A DNA stretch of 64,000 nt from Lewinella sp. IMCC34183 (GTDB lineage: Bacteria > Bacteroidota > Bacteroidia > Chitinophagales > Saprospiraceae): positions 744,001-808,000 of the forward strand of contig NZ_QMEM01000001.1 of assembly GCF_003390915.1 (NCBI RefSeq), in the 5' to 3' direction. A model generated the notes under the pieces. That model did not search any database. It saw only the letters and a list, made by a program, of their open reading frames with translations, and had not been told where the DNA came from. Below are positions 43,286 to 51,093 of the stretch, one piece after another (position 1 is the stretch's first letter; each line of letters opens with the position of its first letter). The position numbers and the translations under genes are program-made.

Positions 43286-44713
43286 ATGGCCAACTACGAA
43301 ACCGTCATCGGGCTCGAGACCCACGTACAGCTAGCCACCGAGAGCAAAGCCTTCTGCGCCGACCGCAACGCCTTCGGAGCCGACCCCAACCACCAGGTCA
43401 GCGAGTTGAGCCTGGGCTACCCCGGCACCCTGCCCTTCCTCAACGAGCGGCAAGTGGAATTTGCCGTCAAACTGGGACTGGCCCTGGGCTGCCAGATCAG
43501 CCGCCGCAGCACCTTCGACCGGAAGAACTACTTCTACGCCGACCTGCCCAAGGGCTACCAGATCACCCAGGACGAGCACCCCATCTGCATCGGGGGGCAT
43601 CTGCCGATCCGCCTCGACGGGGCCACAGGTCGCAGCATAAAGCTTCACCATATCCACATGGAGGAAGACGCCGGAAAGTCGATCCACGCCGCCGGCGATC
43701 CCCACAGCCAGGTCGACCTCAACCGGGCGGGTACGCCCCTGCTTGAGATCGTTACCGAGCCCGACCTGCGGTCCGCCGAGGAGGTTGACGCCTTCATGAG
43801 CGGCATGCGGCAGCTCGTCCGCTGGCTTGGCATCAGTGACGGCAACATGGAAGAGGGCAGCCTGCGCTGCGACGTCAACATCAGCGTACGACCGGAAGGA
43901 AGTGCCGAATACGGTACCCGCTGCGAGATTAAGAACATGAACTCCATGCGCTTCGCGCGTCGAGCCATCGCCTACGAGGTCGACCGGCAGATCGCACTCG
44001 TGGAGGACGGCCAGGAAGTCACCCAACAAACGCGGCAGTTCGACCCGGAGTCAGGCACCACCTCCGCCCTGCGCGACAAGGAAAACGCCCACGATTACCG
44101 CTACTTCCCGGACCCCGACTTGCCACCGGTAGTGCTGACGGAAGATTACATCACTCAGCTGCGGGAATCTCTCGGCATCCTCCCCTGGGAGGCCTACAAG
44201 GAACTGGTAGCGCTGGGCGTGGAAGCCGACGAGGCCGCCCTTATTGGTGAGGACCGCCAGCGCTTCGAGACTTTCCGCCGCTACGCCGCTGTGTCACCCG
44301 CCCCGGCCGAGCTCGCGAAATTGTGGGTAAACCGCGTCCTGCCAAACACGCGCGACGCCGAGCCCGCCCTCGCCCCCGATCAATTTAGTGCTCTACAAGG
44401 GCTTATCCGCGATGGAAAGGTCAGCGCCGCCAATGCCGCCTCCCGCCTGCTCCCCGACCTACTGGAACGCCCCGGCGACCCGGCCGGCCGCGCGGAGCAA
44501 TTGGGTCTGATCCAGAACACCGACTCCGGCTTCCTGGAAAGCATCGCCCGCGAGGTGGTGACCGCCAATCCGGACAAAGTGGCCGCCTACCGCAAGGGCA
44601 AAAAGGGACTGATCGGTTTCTTTATGGGCGAAGTGATGAAAAAGAGCAAGGGCAGCGCGGAGCCGAAAGAAACCCAGTCGCTGCTCCGGGAGATGCTGGC
44701 AGAAACCGAGTAA
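43286..44713 (+). CDS. gatB: Asp/Glu-tRNA amidotransferase subunit B
   Basis: 475 residues. GatB of the GatCAB complex, which converts Glu-tRNA-Gln (and Asp-tRNA-Asn) to the amidated form. The start MANYETVIGLETHVQLAT and the motifs SELSLGYPGTLPFLNERQVE, DLPKGYQITQDEHPIC and HIHMEEDAGKSIHA are the kinase/transamidase core; the C-terminal tRNA-binding YqeY-like domain spans about 370-475, ending SLLREMLAETE. The ATG at 43286 was chosen over an in-frame start 46 codons upstream, which lies in the hairpin region. gatA and gatC are not in the window. The next gene starts one base after its stop. Confidence 0.96.
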   Translation: MANYETVIGLETHVQLATESKAFCADRNAFGADPNHQVSELSLGYPGTLPFLNERQVEFAVKLGLALGCQISRRSTFDRKNYFYADLPKGYQITQDEHPICIGGHLPIRLDGATGRSIKLHHIHMEEDAGKSIHAAGDPHSQVDLNRAGTPLLEIVTEPDLRSAEEVDAFMSGMRQLVRWLGISDGNMEEGSLRCDVNISVRPEGSAEYGTRCEIKNMNSMRFARRAIAYEVDRQIALVEDGQEVTQQTRQFDPESGTTSALRDKENAHDYRYFPDPDLPPVVLTEDYITQLRESLGILPWEAYKELVALGVEADEAALIGEDRQRFETFRRYAAVSPAPAELAKLWVNRVLPNTRDAEPALAPDQFSALQGLIRDGKVSAANAASRLLPDLLERPGDPAGRAEQLGLIQNTDSGFLESIAREVVTANPDKVAAYRKGKKGLIGFFMGEVMKKSKGSAEPKETQSLLREMLAETE

Positions 44714-44714
44714 A

Positions 44715-46724
44715 ATGGCCGGGGACTACGACGCATACCGCGCCTGGTGGCGAACGAACGGTCCATCCGCGATTGCCGACTACACCGAGGGAAAGACTTC
44801 CTATGTCGTAGGCCTGGCCCCGCAGCGGGCAATGGAGTACACCGGAATCCAACTGGCGGGCATCCTGCGCGATCGCCTCGGTGCCGAGGCCTTCGAGGGG
44901 GCAGTGGATCCGGAAAACAAGGTCTCTTCCCATCTCGCCGACCGCCCCGACGGTGAGTGGCTCAAGCGCTGCCATACCGTCGGTGTCAACGTACGTACGG
45001 TGGGCAGCTTCTGGAACGTGCTGAAGTACGCCCTCACGCTGCCCGACCACATCCGAGGCATTCACCTCCTACCGATCTGGGAGCCCGGTGTTGTCGGCAG
45101 TCTATACGGGATGGCCAGCTGGAACCTCAACGGGGAGTTCCTCGACCACGAGGCCCTGCACATGTTCCCCCAACTGCGCTCCCTGGAAAATCAGCTCAAG
45201 GTCACCGTCAACCTCCTCCACGCGATGGGCAAGGTGGTTGGAATGGACGTGATCCCCCACACCGACCGCTACAGCGAGATCGTGCTGGCTAACCCTTCCT
45301 ACTTCGAGTGGCTCGAGCGGGACGACCTGAGCATCGTCAACCACCGAGAGAACCTCCACGAGGATGCCGAGGCCGCAATCCTCGAATGGCTGAGCGAGTA
45401 CCATCCGGACCAGACCTTCACCCGACGCGGGTTCTTTTACGAGATGCCCGAGACGGAGCGGCTGACCTGGCTCTTCGGGTCCCCTGACGATTACGACGGT
45501 CGCGTGGAGCGCCGCGTGGACCTGGTCGACTTCCTCTACCACGCTCATCTCGAGCCGGTACCCGCCACCATGGGTCCGCCCTACCGCGGACTCGAAGTGG
45601 ACCCCTCACCGGAAGCCCTCACCGTAGACGACGCCGGCCACCGCTGGCGCGATTACCGGATCACGCGCCCGGAGCCCATGAGCCGGGTCTTCGGCCCCCT
45701 CACGCGCTTCAAGTTGTACGGCCGTAAGAACGATAACCGCGACTGGGCCATCGACTTCGACTATCCCCGCCGGGAGGTTTGGGACTACTTCACGCAGAGA
45801 TACGCGGAGCAACAGGCCCGCTACAATTTCGACTTTATGCGCGGGGACATGTCCCACGTGCAGATGCGCCCGGATGGCGTACCCGATACCATCGACGGGT
45901 TTTATGATCCCCTGCGGGCGGTGAAGCAGCACATCGCAGCGAAGGTTCCCCATTTCGCCTATTTCGCCGAGAGCTTCCTTGCACCTTCCGGTACCATGGC
46001 TTACGGCGATGAAGTACAGCACCTTATGGCTTCCGAAGCGGAAGTCACGTTAGGCAATCTGCAGAGCATCGTGCCCGGTACCACCGAGTTCCTTAACGCG
46101 CTCGAATCCTATCTGGAGATCGCCGAGGTCACCTCGGTTACACCGGCCTTTACCGTCATTACGGGCGACAAGGACGATCCCCGCTTCGACCACTTCCACC
46201 ACCACGGGGAGGTGGCGCGGCTGTTCACCGGACTCTTTCTAGGGCGGCTGCCGCTCTACTATTCCCTCGGCTTCGAGCAGCGCGACCGCCACTACTCCCC
46301 TGCCCCCAACGAGTACTACACCAAGCTGTACGTTTTCCGCGAGCGCAATAGTCCGAAGGCCGTTTCGGGGCCCTGGCGCTGGGGCGGCAACCTGGAACTC
46401 CTCACGGCCCTGCAGCAGGTGCATCGCTTCGCGGCGGGTACGCTTCCGCATCTGGGCGCGGCCGCGGGTGCGGTGTCGGTCCGCGAAGACGGCTGCGCAT
46501 ACTGGCTCCGGCCCGACACCTACGGGGACGCCGATTTACTCTTTGTCGTCAATTTCGCCGCCCAGGAACGGGAATTGACACTCGACGTAGTCACTTCCGC
46601 TACCCAGGCCGATTTGCTCTTTACCTCGCTGCCGGCCGCTCACCACCTGCTTCCGGTACGGGCGAGGTCGCTTTCGCTGGGGATGCTGGGCTCGGGGGGG
46701 TGCCGCTGTTACCGGCTGGTTTAA
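44715..46724 (+). CDS. Divergent GH13 alpha-amylase-family enzyme
   Basis: 669 residues, no signal peptide. It has the layout of a GH13 TIM barrel with atypical motifs: region I is GMDVIPHTDRYSE, region II is YNFDFMRGDMSHVQMRPDG (predicted nucleophile in MRGDM), region III is FAYFAESFLAP (predicted acid Glu), and HFHHHGEVARLFTGLFLGR follows where region IV is expected. A final beta domain has GADLLF-type strands (DADLLFVVNFAAQERELTLD). Specificity is unknown; it is cytosolic and could act on glucosides or glucose 1-phosphate donors. It begins one base after gatB, an unexpected operon partner. Confidence 0.75.
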   Translation: MAGDYDAYRAWWRTNGPSAIADYTEGKTSYVVGLAPQRAMEYTGIQLAGILRDRLGAEAFEGAVDPENKVSSHLADRPDGEWLKRCHTVGVNVRTVGSFWNVLKYALTLPDHIRGIHLLPIWEPGVVGSLYGMASWNLNGEFLDHEALHMFPQLRSLENQLKVTVNLLHAMGKVVGMDVIPHTDRYSEIVLANPSYFEWLERDDLSIVNHRENLHEDAEAAILEWLSEYHPDQTFTRRGFFYEMPETERLTWLFGSPDDYDGRVERRVDLVDFLYHAHLEPVPATMGPPYRGLEVDPSPEALTVDDAGHRWRDYRITRPEPMSRVFGPLTRFKLYGRKNDNRDWAIDFDYPRREVWDYFTQRYAEQQARYNFDFMRGDMSHVQMRPDGVPDTIDGFYDPLRAVKQHIAAKVPHFAYFAESFLAPSGTMAYGDEVQHLMASEAEVTLGNLQSIVPGTTEFLNALESYLEIAEVTSVTPAFTVITGDKDDPRFDHFHHHGEVARLFTGLFLGRLPLYYSLGFEQRDRHYSPAPNEYYTKLYVFRERNSPKAVSGPWRWGGNLELLTALQQVHRFAAGTLPHLGAAAGAVSVREDGCAYWLRPDTYGDADLLFVVNFAAQERELTLDVVTSATQADLLFTSLPAAHHLLPVRARSLSLGMLGSGGCRCYRLV

Positions 46725-46788
46725 TTTTGCGCGCCTGTGGCGCTTTTGGTTTCACCCAGATTTGCACGGAATCTTTCGCCCACGATGA
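46725..46788. other. Short gap with a -7-like TAATTTTG
   Basis: After the GH13 stop the sequence TAATTTTG (about 46723-46730) matches the -7 consensus, but only repeat DNA follows for 600 bp. If active it would transcribe the repeat array. Confidence 0.3.
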
Positions 46789-47333
46789 ATCGGACCGGCG
46801 GTCCTCAACCCTGGAATCTTTGCGCACCCCAGCGCCCCTCCCTTCCTCTGCGTTTAGCCTCTCCCGCGCGTAGCGCGCTCTGCTCAGCTTTTCTGTGGCA
46901 ACTCTGTGCAGCCCTCCGTGAGCGCAGCCTCTGTGGTTAACCTTTAGGCGCGCCTACATTGAATCGGACCGGAGGTCCTCAACCCGGGAATCTTTGCGCA
47001 CCTCAGCGTCCCTCCTTTCCTCTGCGTTTAGCCTCCCCCGCGCGCAGCGCCCTCTGCTCAACTTCTCTGTGGTAACTCTGTGTAACCCTCCGTGAGCGCA
47101 GCCTCTGTGGTTGATCCTTAGCCGCGCCCGCAATGAATCGGACCGGAGGTCCTCAACCCGGGAATCTTTGCGCACCTCAGCGTCCCTCCTTTCCTCTGCG
47201 TTTAGCCTCCCCCGCGCGCAGCGCCCTCTGCTCAACTTCTCTGTGGTAACTCTGTGCAATCCTCCGTGAGCGCAGCCTCTGTGGTTGATCCTTAGCCGCG
47301 CCCGCAATGAATCGGACCGGAGGTCCTCAACCC
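46789..47333. repeat. 174-bp direct repeats, three units plus a terminal element
   Basis: Units start at 46789, 46963 and 47137, and the first 23 bases recur at 47311. Each begins with the hairpin ATCG-GACC-GGA-GGTCC-TCAACCC (loop GGC in the first unit). Then follows a body with TCTTTGCGCACC, CCTCTGCGTTTAGCCTC, CTCTGTGGTAACTCTGTG and GCCTCTGTGGTTGATCC. The body resembles the widespread bacterial repeat that reads AACCACAGAGG and ACACAGAG on the opposite strand. Units 2 and 3 are nearly identical; unit 1 is diverged. Open frames across it (for instance one of 130 codons on the minus strand) are artefacts of the repeat length being a multiple of three. Confidence 0.93.
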
Positions 47334-47406
47334 GGGAGCACGGCACCCGCGCCCCCGCCCCTAAACCCTTTCCACGTAGCTCCAGTTAGACCAGAAAAGA
47401 CCACCC

Positions 47407-48948
47407 TTGCCCTACTCCCGCCTGCGCCTGATCCTCGGCGATCAGCTCAACGAAAAGCACTCCTGGTTCTCCGAGACCGACGACGACACCTTGTACTGCA
47501 TCTTCGAGACCCATTCGGAGGCTACCTACTGTGAGCACCACGTGCAGAAGATCACGGGCTTCTTCCTGGCCATGCGGGCCTTCGCCGACCGCCTGCGGGA
47601 ACTCGGTCACAAAGTGCTCTACCGCACCCTCGACGAAACCCACGGTGCCGGACTGCTCACCATCACGCAATGCGTAAAACAACTCGCCGGCGAGGTGGAA
47701 GCCGAATCGTTCGAATATCAGCTACCCGACGAGTGGCGGTTGGACCAGGAGTTGAAATCGTTTTCAGAAAAGGTTGGCGGAGTAAGCTGCGATACGGAGC
47801 ATTTTCTCTCAACACGGGACGACGTGGAAAAGCTCTTCGAAGGCAAGAAGACCTACCTGATGGAAACCTTCTACCGGGAGATGCGCCGACGCCACGACGT
47901 GCTGATGGACGCCAACGACGAGCCGACTACCGGACAGTGGAACTACGACGCCGATAACCGCGGCACCTTGCCAAATGACATTGACTTTCCCGAGGCCATG
48001 ATCTTCGAGCGCGACGCTACCGAAATCGTGGAACTGATTGAGCGCCACCGGATTCCCACCATGGGCCGGATGAAGGACAACCGCTTCACCTACCCCGTCA
48101 CGCGGGAAGAATGCCTGCGGGCGCTGGACGATTTCTGCAAGAATCGCCTGCCCTACTTCGGGACTTACCAGGACGCAATGACGGAGAAGGATCCCCTACT
48201 CTACCACGCCAACCTGAGCTTCGCCATGAATACGAAGCTCATCTCCCCGAAGGAGGTTATCGACGCGGCCATCGCGGCCTGGAAGGACCGGCAGGACGAG
48301 ATAAGTTTCAACCAGCTGGAAGGATTCGTCCGGCAGATCATCGGCTGGCGGGAATACATGCGCGGCGTCTACTGGGCGCAGATGCCGGAGTTCGAGACGG
48401 TTAACCACCTTGAGCACAAGGGTAATCTACCCTCCTGGTACTGGACCGGCGATACCAAGATGAATTGCCTCAGCCACGCCATCAACCAGAGCCTCGACCG
48501 CGCCTACGCCCACCACATCCAGCGGCTGATGATCACGGGCAACTTCGCGCTGATCCTCGGGGCCCACCCCGACGAGGTCGATGCCTGGTACCTGGGTGTG
48601 TACATCGACGCGATCCAGTGGGTTGAGATCACCAACACCCGGGGCATGAGCCAGCGCGCCGACGGCGGCCGCATCGCTACCAAACCCTACTGCAGCAGCG
48701 CCAACTACATCAACAAGATGAGCGACTACTGCAAGAATTGCCACTACCAGCACACCAAACGCACCGGCGAGAAGAGCTGCCCCTTCAACAGCCTGTACTG
48801 GGACTTCCTCGACCGCCACCGCGACCGCTTCGAGAGCAACTACCGCATGGGCTTCATGTACAGCACCTGGGACAAGAAGGGCTCGGAGAAACAGGCGGCC
48901 ATCCTGGAGCGGGCGGCTTGGGTGAAGGAACATGCGGAAGAGCTGTAG
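47407..48948 (+). CDS. Fe-S bacterial cryptochrome/photolyase (PhrB-like, 6-4 type)
   Basis: 513 residues. The N-terminus SRLRLILGDQLNEKHSWF and the long helical C-terminal FAD domain (KDNRFTYPVTREECLRALD, FVRQIIGWREYMRGVYWAQM) identify the FeS-BCP/CryPro class. Four cysteines at 354 (TKMNCLSH), 442 and 445 (DYCKNCHY) and 458 (KSCPFN) match the 4Fe-4S ligands of the Agrobacterium PhrB 6-4 photolyase in spacing; Cys429 is extra. The likely job is light-driven repair of 6-4 photoproducts, with FAD and a lumazine-type antenna. The start is a TTG at 47407, chosen because SRLRLILGDQL follows at once and no ATG is near. The 174-bp repeat array ends about 70 bp upstream. Confidence 0.92.
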   Translation: MPYSRLRLILGDQLNEKHSWFSETDDDTLYCIFETHSEATYCEHHVQKITGFFLAMRAFADRLRELGHKVLYRTLDETHGAGLLTITQCVKQLAGEVEAESFEYQLPDEWRLDQELKSFSEKVGGVSCDTEHFLSTRDDVEKLFEGKKTYLMETFYREMRRRHDVLMDANDEPTTGQWNYDADNRGTLPNDIDFPEAMIFERDATEIVELIERHRIPTMGRMKDNRFTYPVTREECLRALDDFCKNRLPYFGTYQDAMTEKDPLLYHANLSFAMNTKLISPKEVIDAAIAAWKDRQDEISFNQLEGFVRQIIGWREYMRGVYWAQMPEFETVNHLEHKGNLPSWYWTGDTKMNCLSHAINQSLDRAYAHHIQRLMITGNFALILGAHPDEVDAWYLGVYIDAIQWVEITNTRGMSQRADGGRIATKPYCSSANYINKMSDYCKNCHYQHTKRTGEKSCPFNSLYWDFLDRHRDRFESNYRMGFMYSTWDKKGSEKQAAILERAAWVKEHAEEL

Positions 48949-49021
48949 CACCAGGGTGGGGTGACATTCGCCCTGATCACCTATGGGGGATGCGTGCCGC
49001 ACCATCGCACAGACGCTAGCT

Positions 49022-49035
49022 GGGGCAAAAGCCCC
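49022..49035. terminator. Small GC hairpin after the photolyase gene
   Basis: GGGGC-AAAA-GCCCC, a perfect 5-bp stem with an AAAA loop, 70 bp after the photolyase stop and 67 bp before sucC. There is no T run, so terminator action is uncertain. Confidence 0.35.
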
Positions 49036-49101
49036 CGTCCGGGAGTACCTGCGGTCTACGCGACATTTTTCCTACCTTCACCACCCACCAAAATCTAGCT
49101 A

Positions 49102-50304
49102 ATGAACCTCCACGAATACCAGGGCAAATCCATCCTCAGCAAGTACGGCGTACCGATCCAGAACGGCTACGCGGCCGACACCGTCGACGAGGCGATGACC
49201 AAATATGACCAGCTGGCCAAGGAAACCGGCAGTCCCTACGCGGTCGTGAAGGCGCAGATTCACGCCGGTGGACGGGGTAAGGGCGGCGGCGTCAAGCTCG
49301 CGAAGAACCGCGACGAAGCAAAAACCCATATCTCCAACATCCTGGGCATGCAACTCAAGACCCCCCAAACGCCCGGCGGCATGGAGGGAGAAGGAAAGCA
49401 GGTAAACAAGATCCTCGTCGCCGAGGACGCCTACGCGCCCGACTTTGACGCCAACAAGGAATACTACGTTTCCATCCTGATGGACCGCGAGCGTAAGCAA
49501 AACGTGATCATCCACTCCACCCAGGGTGGTATGGACATCGAAGCCGTAGCCGAGGAGACCCCCCACCTCGTCCACAAGACCTACATCGACCCCGAGCTGG
49601 GTATGCAGGGCTTCAATGCCCGGGAAGTAGCCTTCAACCTTGGCCTGGAGGGCACCGCCTTCAAGAACATGACCAAGTTCATCGCCAAGCTCTACCAGGC
49701 CTACCTCGGCGCCGACGCCAGCCTGATCGAGATCAACCCCTGCCTGCACACCGGAGACGACCGCATCGTAGCCGTCGACTGCAAGTTTAGCGTAGACGAC
49801 AATGCCCTCTACCGCCACAAGGACATCGGCGAGATGCGCGACACCACCGAGGAGGACGCCACGGAGGTCGAAGCCCAGAGCTACGGCCTCAACTTCGTCA
49901 ACCTCGACGGCAACGTAGGCTGCATGGTTAACGGCGCCGGGCTCGCCATGGCCACGATGGACATTATCAAGCTGTCCGGTGGCGAACCCGCCAACTTCCT
50001 CGACGTCGGCGGTACCGCCGACGCCGCTCGCGTTGAGCAGGCCTTCCGCATCATCCTCCGCGACCAACGGGTCGAAGCCATCCTGATCAACATCTTCGGC
50101 GGTATCGTCCGCTGCGACCGGGTCGCCCAGGGCGTGGTCGATGCCTACAAGAACATCGGCGACATCAAGGTGCCGATCATCGTCCGTCTTCAGGGGACCA
50201 ACGCCGACATCGCCAAGGAGCTGATCGACAACTCCGGACTGAACGTTCGCTCCGCCGTTTCGCTGGAAGACGCGGCCCGCGAGGTCCAGCGCGTCGTAGG
50301 CTAG
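49102..50304 (+). CDS. sucC: Succinate-CoA ligase beta subunit
   Basis: 400 residues. It forms the ADP-forming beta subunit of succinyl-CoA synthetase in the TCA cycle. The ATP-grasp N-terminus (MNLHEYQGKSILSKYGVPIQ, VVKAQIHAGGRGKGGGVKLA) and the C-terminal ligase domain (SGGEPANFLDVGGTADAARV, NIFGGIVRCDRVAQGVVDAY) are clear. The alpha subunit gene sucD is not adjacent. A box TACCTTCA (49073-49080) lies 21 nt before the ATG. A strong hairpin terminator follows. Confidence 0.97.
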   Translation: MNLHEYQGKSILSKYGVPIQNGYAADTVDEAMTKYDQLAKETGSPYAVVKAQIHAGGRGKGGGVKLAKNRDEAKTHISNILGMQLKTPQTPGGMEGEGKQVNKILVAEDAYAPDFDANKEYYVSILMDRERKQNVIIHSTQGGMDIEAVAEETPHLVHKTYIDPELGMQGFNAREVAFNLGLEGTAFKNMTKFIAKLYQAYLGADASLIEINPCLHTGDDRIVAVDCKFSVDDNALYRHKDIGEMRDTTEEDATEVEAQSYGLNFVNLDGNVGCMVNGAGLAMATMDIIKLSGGEPANFLDVGGTADAARVEQAFRIILRDQRVEAILINIFGGIVRCDRVAQGVVDAYKNIGDIKVPIIVRLQGTNADIAKELIDNSGLNVRSAVSLEDAAREVQRVVG

Positions 50305-50326
50305 GCTTCCCTTGCTACCGCCGGAA

Positions 50327-50360
50327 AACGGGGGCCGCCGAATCTTCGGCGGCCCCCGTT
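50327..50360. terminator. Bidirectional terminator after sucC
   Basis: A 16-bp perfect inverted repeat (AACGGGGGCCGCCGAA and its complement) around TC, followed by CCTTTTATTC. It lies between the convergent sucC and the lipoprotein gene and ends five bases before the latter's stop codon. Confidence 0.9.
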
Positions 50361-50364
50361 CCTT

Positions 50365-51039
50365 TTATTCCTCCGCGGGCCGGCGAATCGGCACGATGAT
50401 CTCCCGCACCCGCAAGCCCAGTCCGTCCAGGCTATCGGCCGTACTCGAAACCGGGTGATCCCCGATCAGCGTGTCGGGCAGCCCCGTGGGGGGTACCCGC
50501 TCCGGGGAGTACGTTAGTCGCACCAGCAGTTGCTCCAGCTTTCCGCCGGACCAGTCGCCTACCGTACCGCCGTAGTCCCACCCGAAGCCGAAAAAGGTAA
50601 AGGGCCGGCCGTTCATTTCCCGGAGTTCCTCGAGGGTGGTGCCGATGCTCAGTCCCGTGGCCGCGTCGTGCCACTCCGACCGGGGATGGCTGAACCGTAC
50701 GCGCGCCGGCTGCTTATCGTGTCCGAGCTCGATGAACAGCTCGTCGCGGGTGCCGGGAAATAGGACGTAGCCCGGGACCGTGGTACCCTCCCCGGCCGGC
50801 AAGTCGCGCGGAGTCAGCTGATCGGAACCGTACAGGTTCTCCACTAGCGACATCGGCATTCCCGCCGTGATACCGCCGATTCGCTCACCGGCGACGAAGC
50901 TGCGGTCGCTCTCCCGTGGCACCTCAACCGCCCCGGCCGGGAGCGGGCCGTAGGCGGACTGGCTGGTCGGAGGATCGCCGCTTTCCATACAGGCGGATAC
51001 CAAAAGAAGAAATACGAAAGAGCTGATTCCCTTCAGCAT
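50365..51039 (-). CDS. Hypothetical lipoprotein
   Basis: 224 residues. The ATG at 51039 (MLKGISSFVFLLLVSAC) gives a clean lipoprotein signal with the lipid on Cys17; an upstream start adds eighteen unlikely residues. The mature protein has FVAGERIGGITAGMPMSLVE, VLFPGTRDELFIELG and LEELREMNGRPFTFFGFGWD followed by YGGTVGDWSGGKLEQLLV. I do not recognise the family; sequences of this sort are annotated as hypothetical Bacteroidota lipoproteins. It lies 54 bp downstream of pyruvate carboxylase on the same strand and may share its transcript. Confidence 0.8.
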   Translation of the reverse strand: MLKGISSFVFLLLVSACMESGDPPTSQSAYGPLPAGAVEVPRESDRSFVAGERIGGITAGMPMSLVENLYGSDQLTPRDLPAGEGTTVPGYVLFPGTRDELFIELGHDKQPARVRFSHPRSEWHDAATGLSIGTTLEELREMNGRPFTFFGFGWDYGGTVGDWSGGKLEQLLVRLTYSPERVPPTGLPDTLIGDHPVSSTADSLDGLGLRVREIIVPIRRPAEE

Positions 51040-51093
51040 GTTTACCGGTGACTTTGGGAGGTAGACCGCAAAACGCCGAATAAGTTTAACCAA

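Noticed and set aside
46723-46730. TAATTTTG as promoter for a gene
   Set aside because: Only repeat DNA lies downstream for 600 bp, so no gene can be assigned to it.
46954-47346. A 130-codon minus-strand frame with internal peptide repeats
   Set aside because: It exists only because the 174-bp repeat length is a multiple of three; this class of repeat is often mis-annotated as protein.
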